This document shows, one piece after another, positions 9,870 to 18,487 of a stretch of 43,751 nt of DNA. The notes under the pieces were generated by a model. That model made no database searches. It was given only the letters and a program-made list of their open reading frames with translations, and was not told where the DNA came from. Every line of letters begins with the position of its first letter. The stretch's first letter is position 1. A program made the position numbers and the translations under genes. Source of the DNA: an uncultured Caulobacter sp. (GTDB lineage Bacteria > Pseudomonadota > Alphaproteobacteria > Caulobacterales > Caulobacteraceae); contig CAJYMH010000032.1 of the NCBI GenBank assembly GCA_913776195.1, positions 1-43,751 of the forward strand. The letters are read 5' to 3'.

Positions 9870-10100
9870 CTAGTGATGACGCGCCTTGCCGGTATCGTCG
9901 TCGATCGTCTCGCGCACCTCGGCGCCGCCGCCTTGGACGTTGAACAGGCGCAGCGAGCCGGCGAACACCTCGATGCGGTCGCAGCCCGAAAACCGCCGCA
10001 GCAACAGGCTGACCCCCTGCAGAACATCGCCGCCTCGCGGCAGGGAGGCCGTCTCGATGGGGGCGTCATCGCCCGGCATGAAAACCTGCAGTCGGTACAT
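9870..10100 (-). CDS. Small hypothetical protein
   Basis: A 76-residue protein from MYRLQVFMPGDDAPIETASLPRGGDVLQG, with alternating strands and helices (SLLLRRFSGCDRIEVFAGSLRLFNV) that look like a compact alpha/beta fold. The start at 10100 is the best guess; ATGs at 10157 and 10202 extend it with basic residues. It follows the GlxA-type regulator on the same strand and might be co-transcribed. No family is recognised. Confidence 0.5.
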   Translation of the reverse strand: MYRLQVFMPGDDAPIETASLPRGGDVLQGVSLLLRRFSGCDRIEVFAGSLRLFNVQGGGAEVRETIDDDTGKARHH

Positions 10101-10182
10101 GGTCGCCCCGTTGTCCTTGCGCCTATCGAGATAGGCCTGACGGGACGGGCGACCCATTCGGTAGAAGTACGGTAGGGCCGCC

Positions 10183-11160
10183 TCAGCTCCGGACCAGGCC
10201 ATGGGGATGGCTTTTCAAGGCGCGAAACGAGGACGGCGTCATGCCGTGGCTGCGTCGGAACGCACGGGTGAATTTGTTGGCGTCCACCAGTCCGACGGCC
10301 GTGGCCACCTGCTTAATAGGCAGGCCTTGAGCCAGGAGAATCTGGGCCTGCTGGAGGCGTAGCGCTTCCACGAAGGCGGCCGGGGTCTTGCCGGTGGCGG
10401 CGGAGAACTTCCGGTGAAAGCTGCGCATCGACTGCCCAGCGCGGCGGCTCAAGGTTTCCACATCCAGGGGCGAGTCGAGGTTTTCCAGCATCCAGCCGAT
10501 CAGTTCGCCATAGCCATATCCGCCGAGGTCAGCGGGGGTCGAGGCGGGCGCCCGGGACCCTGCGCGAGGCTCATAGACCATGCGCCGCGCCACCGCCCGC
10601 CCGACGTCTGCGCCCAGGTCGGCTTCGATCATCGCCAGGGCCATGTCGATGCCGGCGGTCACACCAGCGCACGTCCATAGCCGCCCCTGGTTGATGAAAG
10701 TGGCGTCCGGCTCGACAGCGACCTGCGGGTGAAAGCGGTCGAAGACCTCGACGAACTTCCAATGGGTCGCGATCTGTCGATCCCGCAGCAGACCCCACTG
10801 CGCAAGGATCAGGGCGCCGGAGGAGATCGCGCCGTAGCGTTCGCAGTTGTCGAGCAGCGCGATCGCCGACGCTCCAAGATCGGGCGTCGCCGCAGAGAGC
10901 AGGTGATCCAGGTTGGGCGCCCCGGCCACCAGGAAGGTCCCCGTCGACATCTCACCCACCTCGGACAAGGCGATCGTGCTGATCTCCATCCCGCAGCTGC
11001 TGCGCACCGCGCCGCCCGCGGCGGAGGCCACCATTACCGCATAGGCGGGATTGAGCAGTTCATGGTTGGCCGAACCAAAGGCTCCGGCCGGGCCGCTCAC
11101 ATCAAGGACTTCGACGCCTTCGAACGCCAAAAGGACAACCTTGCGATTCAACGCAGCCAT
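10183..11160 (-). CDS. GlxA-type AraC-family transcriptional regulator
   Basis: A 325-residue two-domain regulator. Residues about 5-185 form a DJ-1/PfpI (class I amidotransferase-like) fold: RKVVLLAFEGVEVLDVSGPAGAF at the start, and an ERYGAISSGALILAQWGLL nucleophile-elbow region with serine where enzymes of the fold carry cysteine, so it is unlikely to be an active amidase. Residues about 225-320 form an AraC double helix-turn-helix (SRRAGQSMRSFHRKFSAATGKTPAAFVEALRLQQAQ, then QVATAVGLVDANKFTRAFRRSHGMTPSSFR). Relatives control choline, carnitine or arginine use. No catabolic gene is adjacent, so the target is unknown. Confidence 0.88.
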   Translation of the reverse strand: MAALNRKVVLLAFEGVEVLDVSGPAGAFGSANHELLNPAYAVMVASAAGGAVRSSCGMEISTIALSEVGEMSTGTFLVAGAPNLDHLLSAATPDLGASAIALLDNCERYGAISSGALILAQWGLLRDRQIATHWKFVEVFDRFHPQVAVEPDATFINQGRLWTCAGVTAGIDMALAMIEADLGADVGRAVARRMVYEPRAGSRAPASTPADLGGYGYGELIGWMLENLDSPLDVETLSRRAGQSMRSFHRKFSAATGKTPAAFVEALRLQQAQILLAQGLPIKQVATAVGLVDANKFTRAFRRSHGMTPSSFRALKSHPHGLVRS

Positions 11161-11512
11161 AGGTGCGGGATGGTCCTCGAGCGATGAGATTTGGCGACGA
11201 ACAGCGCCAGTAAAGGGCGGGACGTTCTGTCGCAGGTGCAAACTATCGAGCCGCGTTGGCGGTTCAAGGAGCAAGGCTACTCATCGGCTGCTTTGGCAGA
11301 AAGCGACGAAGAATTGGCATAAAGTTCGGCTTGGCCGAGCCGTTCTAGTGGCGGATGCTGGAAGTAAGACCAGCTGAAAACTTCATCAGACAACCGTGTT
11401 ATGCAGGCGTCGCGCTCAATGTTTATCGCCGAGAGCAACGATCTAGGACTAGCGGACGTTGGATTGAAGGCGCTAATTTAAGCTCGTCGCGGTTGTGGTC
11501 TTGGAGGGCGTG
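11161..11512. other. Divergent intergenic region, 352 bases
   Basis: Lies between two divergently read genes, the GlxA-type regulator and the EAL-like gene, and should hold both promoters. It is visibly less G/C rich than its surroundings. One short inverted repeat is seen, CGGCT and AGCCG six bases apart around 11328-11343. No reading frame, FixK box or CtrA box was found. Confidence 0.5.
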
Positions 11513-12715
11513 ATGGCTCGCAGGGCGAATTCAGTCGTCGGATTTCCCCGGCCTCGCAAGGCCGCGCCTCCGGCTGGCGAACCGCAAGCCTTTTTCCTTC
11601 GCATCACCAATCTTGGGGAGATCAGCGCGGCGTTTGGCGAATCTGGCCTCGTGCGTGTGCTCTGGGCGGCGTGGAGCCGTGTCGGCGACGTGCCTTGGGC
11701 GCGCCTGGCGCAAGGCGCGATGGAGGCCGACGGCGTTCTTTTACGTCTGGCCGCCCTTGATCCCGATCCCGGACCCGCCTGGAGGGAGGACGTGCTGAGG
11801 GCGGTCTGCTCGGAGCCGGTGGAGGTTGGCGGCGCCTTGGTCATGCCCGCCGCCGAAATCCTCGACGCCCACTATCCGCAAACGGCCGCCGCCCCGCCAA
11901 GAGCCCGCAAGGCGCCGGGGGAGGCTTGGCTCAATGACATGGCCGCCGCCGCCGCCCTGCATGCCGCCGTGGCGCAGGAACGCCTGGAGTTCCGATTCCA
12001 GGCGGTGCGGTCCGCCGACGGCGCGACCATCCTCTATGAACCCTGGACCGTTCTGATGGTCGATGGCCAAGAGAACAGGACCGATCTGGAGGCCTTGCGA
12101 CCGGGTATCGAGCGTCTGGGGCTGAGCCGCTACGTCGATTGGCGCCTCACCCGGCACGCCATCGCCTTCCTGCGGAGCGTGCCCGACCTGAAGCTGGGCT
12201 GCCCGCTGTCAGCCGCCAGCGCGCGTCTCGACGAGTGGTGGGTCAGCATCGTGGCCGATCTCGTCGCCGAGCCGGAGCTGGCCAAGCGGCTGGTTCTGGA
12301 GGTCCGGCCCATTCCCCGTGAGATGGTCGAGGAGGCGCAGGTCTTCATCGAGGCGATCCAGGGATTGGGCGTTCGCTGCGCGCTTCAGGGCGTGGGTGTC
12401 GAACTGAGCCTTGATCAGGCCCGCCGCGCGGGGGCGAGCATCGTCAAGCTTGAGACGCCAAGCCCTGAAGGTCCCGCCGAGACCCTGCGCGCCTTCGTGG
12501 GCGCGGCGCAGACCGTCACGCCGAACGTCATTGTCCCTGGCGGCGCGGATCGCGCCGTGGCCGCCCGGGCCCGCGCGGCAGGCGCGCCGTGGATCGAAGG
12601 ACCGCCCGATCCTCGTCGTGACGCCAGGGCGGCCGTGCGTTCGGCCGGAACCTCCCTGGAGGGGCTCTACGCCCGCTGGCTGGCCGTCCGGTCGGATCAT
12701 CCCCAGGCGGGCTGA
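11513..12715 (+). CDS. Degenerate EAL-domain protein, probably catalytically inactive
   Basis: A 400-residue soluble protein. The C-terminal 250 residues follow the EAL phosphodiesterase fold: AVAQERLEFRFQAVRSADGATILYEPW at the first strand, then RLVLEVRP, GLGVRCALQGVGVELSLDQARRAGASIVKLE. The catalytic EAL triad is replaced by YEP, and the metal-binding DDFG segment by QGVG. The protein should therefore not hydrolyse cyclic di-GMP, though it might bind it or a partner. The N-terminal ~130 residues look like a vestigial GGDEF-type domain (FFLRITNLGEISAAFGESG) without the active loop. GGAGGG precedes the ATG at 11513, favouring it over an upstream GTG at 11495. Confidence 0.75.
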   Translation: MARRANSVVGFPRPRKAAPPAGEPQAFFLRITNLGEISAAFGESGLVRVLWAAWSRVGDVPWARLAQGAMEADGVLLRLAALDPDPGPAWREDVLRAVCSEPVEVGGALVMPAAEILDAHYPQTAAAPPRARKAPGEAWLNDMAAAAALHAAVAQERLEFRFQAVRSADGATILYEPWTVLMVDGQENRTDLEALRPGIERLGLSRYVDWRLTRHAIAFLRSVPDLKLGCPLSAASARLDEWWVSIVADLVAEPELAKRLVLEVRPIPREMVEEAQVFIEAIQGLGVRCALQGVGVELSLDQARRAGASIVKLETPSPEGPAETLRAFVGAAQTVTPNVIVPGGADRAVAARARAAGAPWIEGPPDPRRDARAAVRSAGTSLEGLYARWLAVRSDHPQAG

Positions 12716-12760
12716 AGTTCGGCGGGAACCAAACGCCGCCGCCGCCGCTTAAGGCGGCCC

Positions 12761-12949
12761 ATGACAGAAATCCTCGAACTGCGCGCCATCGCCGAAGATT
12801 CCCGCCGCAAGGCCGCCCTCCTGCCCGAGGGACCGGCGCGCGGCGTGCTTGAGGTTATGGCGCGTGAGATGGACCGTGACGCCGATCTGATCGAGCGCGA
12901 AGAACGCAGCTGGGCGGGACGGGAGCGCCGGCTCCAGGCCTGCGCCTAG
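12761..12949 (+). CDS. 62-residue helical hypothetical protein
   Basis: A small, charged, fully helical-looking protein: MTEILELRAIAEDSRRKAALLPEGPARGVLEVMAREMDRDADLIEREERSW. The spacing suggests two antiparallel helices around a proline turn. Similar short proteins are frequent in Caulobacterales but have no assigned role. It follows the EAL-like gene on the same strand after 45 bases and may share its transcript. Confidence 0.6.
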   Translation: MTEILELRAIAEDSRRKAALLPEGPARGVLEVMAREMDRDADLIEREERSWAGRERRLQACA

Positions 12950-13004
12950 CCGGCCGGAGGGGCGGCCGTGCCTGCGCCCGACGCCTGGTCGCGGAGAAGG
13001 CCGT

Positions 13005-13364
13005 TCAGGCCGCTGCGGCGGTGATCGCCGCCATCATTTCTTCAGGAAGATAGGGCTTGGGCAGAAATCGTCCCCGCTCGGGCAGCTCGCCAGGGCCGGG
13101 ATGTTCGTAGCCGGAGGTGAGCACCACGACGAGATCAGGATGTCGGGTGCTGGCCAGGCGGGCCAGTTCCAGCCCATCCATGCCTGGCATGTTTATATCG
13201 CTAAATAGAACCGAAACCTTCTCTCCAGCGGCCAGAAGCTCCAGCGCCTCAGTAGCGCAGTCGGCCTCGATCACACGAAAGCCTGCATCCTCGAGCGCCG
13301 CCGCCGCCACCATCCGGACGAGGACATCGTCCTCGACGATCAAAATGCGCGCGGCCAATTGCAT
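13005..13364 (-). CDS. Single-domain response regulator (CheY-like)
   Basis: A 119-residue receiver with no output domain. The acidic pocket is E11-D12-D13, the phosphorylated residue is D56 in FSDINMPGMDG, the switch residue is T83 in VLTSGYE and the lysine is K103 in LPKPY, so it looks fully functional. It would work as a phosphate relay or protein-binding switch. No histidine kinase is adjacent; the hybrid kinase 4 kb away is a possible partner only by location. A near-CtrA motif lies 45-58 bases upstream of the start. Confidence 0.9.
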   Translation of the reverse strand: MQLAARILIVEDDVLVRMVAAAALEDAGFRVIEADCATEALELLAAGEKVSVLFSDINMPGMDGLELARLASTRHPDLVVVLTSGYEHPGPGELPERGRFLPKPYLPEEMMAAITAAAA

Positions 13365-13408
13365 GCCGTTGGAGCGCTCGGGCGGCCCATCGGTTCCGAA
13401 GAATTATC

Positions 13409-13422
13409 TTAACAGGAGTTAA
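13409..13422. promoter_or_regulatory. TTAA-N6-TTAA element, near-match to a CtrA box
   Basis: Reads TTAACAGGAGTTAA, followed by CC. The CtrA consensus is TTAA-N7-TTAA, so the spacer is one base short. It lies upstream of the single-domain response regulator. It could also be read as a small hairpin with 5-base arms. Confidence 0.25.
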
Positions 13423-13466
13423 CCCAGATGGTTCCGCGACCGGCCGAGCCAGTCGCGCAACGGCGA

Positions 13467-16400
13467 TCAGGGCACAGGGGCTTCGTCGTTGAGCCGGGTG
13501 ACCTGGGCTTGGTCCGTGAGGATCCGCACTTTCAGGCCGCCGACCTTCACCCCGGCCGGCAAGGTCAGGCGCGCGGCGTGCGTGCGAGGCGCCAGATCCG
13601 CCGGCGCCTTCAGGGCGGGAATGGGGGCGGAGGCCAGGACCTTGCCCGTGGCGTCAAGCAGCTCGATCGAGGCCGGAGCGGTGTCCGCCGCGCCCAGGCT
13701 GTGAACCACGGCGGTCACGGTGCGGCCCTTCACCGTCACGTCGCCTCGTCCGACGCCCAGATCGGCCCGACGCTCCGGCGCATCGCCGGGCGTGGTCAGG
13801 GCCATGTCGATGATCGCCGTCCGGCGCGGGGGCAGGACCAGCTGCGCCTGTCCGGTGCGTCCGAAGGCGAGGGACCTGGGCTGGGCCGCGCCGTCGATCA
13901 TGTCGTCGCCGTCGGCGTCCACACCTTGCGTCAGGCTCCACTGGCCGTCCTTGACGTCCCAGCCGGTCATGGTCGCCGTGACCGGCTTGTCGGTGAGGTT
14001 GTAGGCGATGACCTTGAAACCGGTCGTCGTGCCGTCCTTGATCAGCACCGCCACGTCTTCGCCGGCAGCGTCGCCGAAGGTCCAGCTGACACGATGACTG
14101 GCCAGCATCTGACCGCGCTTGTTGGCGACGCCGCCGAGGCGCGAGCGCTGCAAAAGGTCGCTGGGGATCTCCACCCGGTCGGACCACCAATGGCCCTCGG
14201 TGTGCATGTACATGTGCTGGTCGGCCCACTGCAGCTCGGCGGCGTACAGGTCCTCCAGGTGCTTCTTGTCGCCGGTCAGGCTCCAGGCGACGTAGCGCTC
14301 GAACCCGCCGCCGCGCTCGGCGGCCTTCAGGATCGTCGAGCGGCCGGCGTCGTCGACGCCCAGCTGCGTCCAGGCGTTCTCGTTGATGTCGTTGAGCGAG
14401 CGCCAGCCGTTGCGATCGATCCGCCAGCGGATGGGGGCCAGGTACTTTTCATCGCCGGTCCAGCGCCAGGCGGTCCAGAAGAGCTGGAACGGCCCGCCGG
14501 CGCCGGAGCCCTGCAGCACCGTGCCGCCGCGCTCGGCGTCGGAGCGCCAATTGATCTCGTTGGGATAGCTGATCTTGCCGTCCGCCCCCGGCTTGCCATG
14601 GGCGAGGTAGCCGTCGGCCAGGCCGAGCACCAGGCCGCGAGCGGTCTTGTCGCCGTTGTAGTCGCCGATGGCGATGGCCGGGTGCACGATCCCGAACGAG
14701 TATGGCTTCTGCCACTCCCACGGCCCTTCGCGGTACGACATCGAGCCGCTGAACCAGTTGCTGTTGAAGTGGACGTGGCCGGCGGGATTGCGCTCGATGA
14801 TCCGCGGCAACGCCTTCACCGTAGTGAACAGCCGCTCCACCGCCAGCGGGTCGCCGTAGTCCGAAACCAGCGCCAGGCTGTTGGTGTTGATGCCCTCTTC
14901 GTAAGCGTGCAGTTCGTCGGTGGCGATGGTCGCCAGGCCGTCGGTGAACATGCCGTTCTTGTAGGCGGCGTCGGCCAGCGCGTTGACCGAGGCGCGAATC
15001 TTGTCCGGCTGCACGCCCATCATCGCCAGGCCCGGCCATTGCTGGGAAAGGTCGGAGTCGTCCGAAATGCCGCCGCCGAAGTCGCCATAGGGAACTTGGC
15101 GCTCGTCGATCCACCAGTTGATGAACTTGGAGACGCGCTTCAGGTCCTCGGTCTGGCGGAAGGCCCAAAGGGGGACGCCGTCCGGCGCCTTGGGCTGCTC
15201 ATAGGCCGGCCAGCCCTGGCTGCCGAAGGTGATGTCGCCCCAGTATTCGCGACCATGCTTGTGGTCGGGATCGACGCGCAGCAGGTCGGTGATGTCGGCG
15301 TAGATACGGCGATAGAGGCCCTGCCGCTGCGAGGTGGTGTGCTCCTCCACCAAGAAGGCCCAGTTGTCCTTCACCTGGTTGAAGCGGTCGGCGACGTGTT
15401 CGGCCTTGGCCGCCTCGCGGTCCTTGAACACCAACCGGATCTTAGCGCCGTCCAGGGCGCGCGGACCAAAGGCCGCGTCATTGGCGGCGATGGTCAGATA
15501 AAGGCTGTCGTCGGTGAGTATGCGATCACGCAGGTCCAGCCACAGGGTGCGCGGCTCGCCCGGTTTCACCGAGACGCTGACGTCGATCATGTTGCGGCCC
15601 GGCCAGATCGGATCTTTCACCTGGATGTTCAGGGCGATCAGCTTGGTGTTCGGATCGGCGGCCTTCAGGGGCGGAATGTCGATGGCGATCCCGTCGAGAC
15701 CATCTCGGGCGTTCTCCCAACCATAGGCCCAGTTGCGGGCCAGGGGCTGCGCCGCCGGCGCGGCGCCGAAGCCCGAGGGGATCATCACATGGACGATCGG
15801 CAGGCCCTTGGCGTCCAGCTCGGCGGCCGGGCGCTTGCGGGTCGGCGCGCCGTCCGGCACCGCCGTAACCACGGCCCGCTCGCCGGCCGGATGACGGCCC
15901 GCCACATAGGCGTTCAGAGCGGTCAGGTTGGTGTAGTCCGGGGCGACCTCGGGCTTCACCGTATAGTTCATGGTGAAGGCGCCCTTGGGCTCCGCGCCCG
16001 CGCCCACGTCATAGGCCCAGATCTCCTGGATCGGGGTCTCCTGCTCGGTGTTGGTGAAGCTTAGCACCCCGCCGATCAACGGCTTGTCCAATGTGGTCAC
16101 CGTGCGGGCCTGACCTTTCGGGCGGGCGGAAACCTTGGCGCCGTCCGCGCCGTCGGACTTCGCCCAGGTCAGGTCTCCAAAGGCCGGCCCCTGGATCTCG
16201 ATCCGGTTCACCGGCTCGTCGGGCAGGGCGAGGCGCAAGGTCTTGCCGCCCTCCACATAGACGTTCCAGTCCGGCAGCGGGAAATAGTCGTCCCGGCCTT
16301 CGATGCGCGAGCGGTTGTAGACGCCGGGCCAGGTGGTCTCGGAGATGCCGTCCAGCGCGCGCCACATCCACTGCTTCATGTCCTTGGCGTCGGTGAACTC

Positions 16401-17261
16401 GACCTTGCGGATGCGGGTGGACGGGGCTTCGAGATAGGGCGGCAGGGTCTTGTTCCAGCCGTAGCGCTGGCCCCAGGCGGCGCGGGACGCAGGGTCGTCC
16501 AGGCTGTCGATCGCCGCCTGCGAGGCCGGCGTCTCATTGCGGGCCAAGGCGGCGACCGCCGGGGCGTCGAGCGCGCGGTCATAAACGCGGATTTCGTCCA
16601 TCTGCCCGCCGCGCAGGAAGTTGTAGCGGCTCTGCACCTGGTGCGGGGCGATGACTCGGCCGGCGATCCCGAACTGGTCGAGGCCGGCGTCATAGACCGC
16701 CTTCACGGACTTCGCGGCGGCCAGCTTGCCGTCCACGAACAGCTGCACGCCGCTGGTCTCGTCCCAGGTGAAGGCCAGGTGCGTCCAGGCGTCGGCCTTG
16801 GGCGGCTGGTCGAGGCGGAAGGATACGCGGCTGCGCGCCAGGCCGTTGTCGGTGACGAAGGCGTCGAAGCCGTGGCCGTTCCAGTCGATGCGCAGGAACG
16901 CCATGTCCCAGCTGGTGTGGTCGGCGTAGCCTACGCGGAAGATCACGAACGGCGCGACGCCCACCGGGTAACCCGAGCGCCAGAAGAACGACAGCGTCCC
17001 GCGCTGGGCGTGGATGTTGCCCGGCGCGTTCCAGGCCAAAATGCCGTCGTCCTCGGCGTGCAGGCCGGGGCCGGCCTTGCCCTCCGCCATGGGGCGGACC
17101 TTGTCGATGAAGTTTGGAACGGGGTCGCCGGCGGCGAAGTCGGCGGTCGCGCCCTTGTCGCCCGAGAGGTGGAACAGCAGACCCGTATCAGCGGCCGAAG
17201 CATGGCTGGCCATCAAAAGGTTGATGCTGGCGCAGCCCAGCAGCAGGGCGGTCTTGCTCAT
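13467..17261 (-). CDS. Very large secreted LamG-domain protein, probable carbohydrate-active enzyme
   Basis: A 1264-residue exported protein (signal peptide about residues 1-23, ending ASA). Residues about 75-245 form a LamG/concanavalin-like jelly roll: GTLSFFWRSGYPVG, AWTHLAFTWDETSGVQLFVDGKLAA, MDEIRVYDRALDAPAVAALA. A beta-rich middle follows. Residues about 680-1060 are helical and aromatic-rich (INWWIDERQVPYGDFGGGISDDSDLSQQW, HVHFNSNWFSGSMSYREGPWEWQKPYSFG) and resemble the alpha/alpha-toroid seen in glycoside hydrolases and polysaccharide lyases. The last ~200 residues are beta domains. The substrate and catalytic residues are not identified. GGGAG precedes the ATG by six bases. Confidence 0.7.
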   Translation of the reverse strand: MSKTALLLGCASINLLMASHASAADTGLLFHLSGDKGATADFAAGDPVPNFIDKVRPMAEGKAGPGLHAEDDGILAWNAPGNIHAQRGTLSFFWRSGYPVGVAPFVIFRVGYADHTSWDMAFLRIDWNGHGFDAFVTDNGLARSRVSFRLDQPPKADAWTHLAFTWDETSGVQLFVDGKLAAAKSVKAVYDAGLDQFGIAGRVIAPHQVQSRYNFLRGGQMDEIRVYDRALDAPAVAALARNETPASQAAIDSLDDPASRAAWGQRYGWNKTLPPYLEAPSTRIRKVEFTDAKDMKQWMWRALDGISETTWPGVYNRSRIEGRDDYFPLPDWNVYVEGGKTLRLALPDEPVNRIEIQGPAFGDLTWAKSDGADGAKVSARPKGQARTVTTLDKPLIGGVLSFTNTEQETPIQEIWAYDVGAGAEPKGAFTMNYTVKPEVAPDYTNLTALNAYVAGRHPAGERAVVTAVPDGAPTRKRPAAELDAKGLPIVHVMIPSGFGAAPAAQPLARNWAYGWENARDGLDGIAIDIPPLKAADPNTKLIALNIQVKDPIWPGRNMIDVSVSVKPGEPRTLWLDLRDRILTDDSLYLTIAANDAAFGPRALDGAKIRLVFKDREAAKAEHVADRFNQVKDNWAFLVEEHTTSQRQGLYRRIYADITDLLRVDPDHKHGREYWGDITFGSQGWPAYEQPKAPDGVPLWAFRQTEDLKRVSKFINWWIDERQVPYGDFGGGISDDSDLSQQWPGLAMMGVQPDKIRASVNALADAAYKNGMFTDGLATIATDELHAYEEGINTNSLALVSDYGDPLAVERLFTTVKALPRIIERNPAGHVHFNSNWFSGSMSYREGPWEWQKPYSFGIVHPAIAIGDYNGDKTARGLVLGLADGYLAHGKPGADGKISYPNEINWRSDAERGGTVLQGSGAGGPFQLFWTAWRWTGDEKYLAPIRWRIDRNGWRSLNDINENAWTQLGVDDAGRSTILKAAERGGGFERYVAWSLTGDKKHLEDLYAAELQWADQHMYMHTEGHWWSDRVEIPSDLLQRSRLGGVANKRGQMLASHRVSWTFGDAAGEDVAVLIKDGTTTGFKVIAYNLTDKPVTATMTGWDVKDGQWSLTQGVDADGDDMIDGAAQPRSLAFGRTGQAQLVLPPRRTAIIDMALTTPGDAPERRADLGVGRGDVTVKGRTVTAVVHSLGAADTAPASIELLDATGKVLASAPIPALKAPADLAPRTHAARLTLPAGVKVGGLKVRILTDQAQVTRLNDEAPVP

Positions 17262-17282
17262 GGCGTTCTCCCGTCCGGCTTA

Positions 17283-17297
17283 TGGTAACCGGTGTCA
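17283..17297. promoter_or_regulatory. Operator-like element centred on ACCGGT before the LamG gene
   Basis: On the minus strand it reads TGACACCGGTTACCA. The centre ACCGGT is a perfect palindrome, while the outer bases match only in part. LacI-family operators in alphaproteobacteria have this general form. It lies 22-36 bases before the LamG start codon, a position suited to repression. The call is by pattern only. Confidence 0.4.
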
Positions 17298-17374
17298 CAA
17301 TTCGTAGGCCATGGCTGTCCCTACGGCAACGCTGGGGTGCGGGTTTTCGGCGGAACGGGCCTCGCCGAACGGGT

Positions 17375-17800
17375 CTAGGTTGGTGCGTGCTGACCGCCGG
17401 CCGGACGCGCGCCTCGCCCATGTCGGCGAGCAACTCCGCTCCCGGCGTTGTCCATGAACGCGCGGACCAGGGTCTCACCGAAGACGGGCTTCTCCAGCAC
17501 CGGGACGTCGGCGGCCTGGGCCGCGCGACGGACGGCGGGCGTCGCGCTGCTGGTCAGCAGAAGTGCGGGAAGGTCCACCCCGCGCTGACGAAGCTGGGCG
17601 AGAAGTTCAAGGCCGGTCATACCTGGCATCACCTGATCCAGGATCAGGCAGCCGCACGCCTGCAGATCGGCCGCCAGCACCGCCTGCGCGCAGTCATAGG
17701 TCTGAACACAAACGCCCTCGGCCTCCAGCATGAAGCGGATTGAGGCCAGGACGGCGGCGTCATCGTCAACGACGATCGCGCAACAGGGCTTCTTGGACAT
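17375..17800 (-). CDS. fixT: Cysteine-rich single-domain receiver, probable FixT
   Basis: A 141-residue receiver with an acidic pocket (D12-D14), phosphorylated D55 in ILDQVMPGMTG, T83 and K104 in LEKPV, but no DNA-binding domain. Six cysteines fall in the first 51 residues (6, 7, 31, 37, 49, 51), unusual for a receiver. In Caulobacter, FixT is a FixK-induced receiver that inhibits FixL and binds an iron-sulfur cluster. Three points fit: the cysteines, the position directly downstream of fixLJ, and a FixK-type box 60 bases before the start. The start is MSKKPCC at 17800; the frame extends 11 residues further. A plain orphan receiver is the alternative. Confidence 0.7.
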   Translation of the reverse strand: MSKKPCCAIVVDDDAAVLASIRFMLEAEGVCVQTYDCAQAVLAADLQACGCLILDQVMPGMTGLELLAQLRQRGVDLPALLLTSSATPAVRRAAQAADVPVLEKPVFGETLVRAFMDNAGSGVARRHGRGARPAGGQHAPT

Positions 17801-17859
17801 GGCGCGTCTTCGCAGGGAGAGGGAGACGAGCATCCTGCCGCCCTGCGCGCGACGTTTCC

Positions 17860-17873
17860 TTGATCTGGCGCAA
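17860..17873. promoter_or_regulatory. FixK/FNR-type box upstream of fixT
   Basis: TTGATCTGGCGCAA fits the FixK consensus TTG(A/C)-N6-(T/G)CAA. Its centre is 66.5 bases before the fixT ATG, so activation from -41.5 would leave a leader of about 25 bases. It lies between the fixJ stop and fixT. Confidence 0.65.
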
Positions 17874-17878
17874 CGGCG

Positions 17879-18487
17879 TTAGACGCCCGCCAGCAGCACC
17901 ATCCGAACCAGCTCCGACAGGCTGGCGGCCTGCATCTTGGTCATGACATTGGCGCGGTAGACCTCGACGGTCCGCACACTGATGCCAAGGTCGAAGGCGA
18001 TCACCTTGTTGGGCTTGCCCGCCACCAGGCCGTCCAGAACCTGACGCTCCCGGGGAGCCAGGCTTTCCATGCGCTCCCGAACGGGACCGCTGTCGGCGGC
18101 CGGGCGGGCGGGGTTGCGCGCCCCGTCCAGGGCCCGGCGCACGGCGCCGATCATGGCGTCCTCGTGGAAGGGCTTTTCCAGGAAATCGACCACGCCGCTC
18201 TTCATGGCCTCTACGGCCATGGGGATGTCGCCATGCCCTGTCATCACCACCACGGGCAGGTCGGGCCGCATGCCGCGCAGCACCCGCACAAGCTCCAGCC
18301 CGGACATTCCGGGCATCCGGATATCGGTCACCACGCAGCCGTCGCCGACCCCCGGCAGGGCTTCGAGAAACGCCGAGGCGGAAGGGAAGGCGCGCACCGT
18401 CAGGCCCGACGTCTCGAGCAGGAAGCACAGGCTGTCGCGCATGGCCTCGTCGTCGTCGATGACGTGGACCTGTCCCTCAGCGGCCAT
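17879..18487 (-). CDS. fixJ: FixJ response regulator (receiver plus LuxR-type HTH)
   Basis: A 202-residue NarL/FixJ-type regulator. The receiver (residues 5-120) has D11-D13, phosphorylated D55 in [12 protein letters not shown]83 in VMTGHGD and K105 in LEKPFHED. The output domain (about 137-200) has [43 protein letters not shown]. When phosphorylated by FixL under low oxygen, it should activate fixK and related promoters. The start at 18487 overlaps the fixL stop by 11 bases, so the two are translationally coupled, kinase first. A longer open frame upstream runs inside fixL and is not used. Confidence 0.94.
   Translation of the reverse strand: MAAEGQVHVIDDDEAMRDSLCFLLETSGLTVRAFPSASAFLEALPGVGDGCVVTDIRMPGMSGLELVRVLRGMRPDLPVVVMTGHGDIPMAVEAMKSGVVDFLEKPFHEDAMIGAVRRALDGARNPARPAADSGPVRERMESLAPRERQVLDGLVAGKPNKVIAFDLGISVRTVEVYRANVMTKMQAASLSELVRMVLLAGV

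Noticed and set aside
13428..16064. An 878-codon open frame opposite the LamG gene
   Set aside because: It is an antisense shadow with no domain and biased composition; the minus-strand LamG protein has a signal peptide and recognisable fold.
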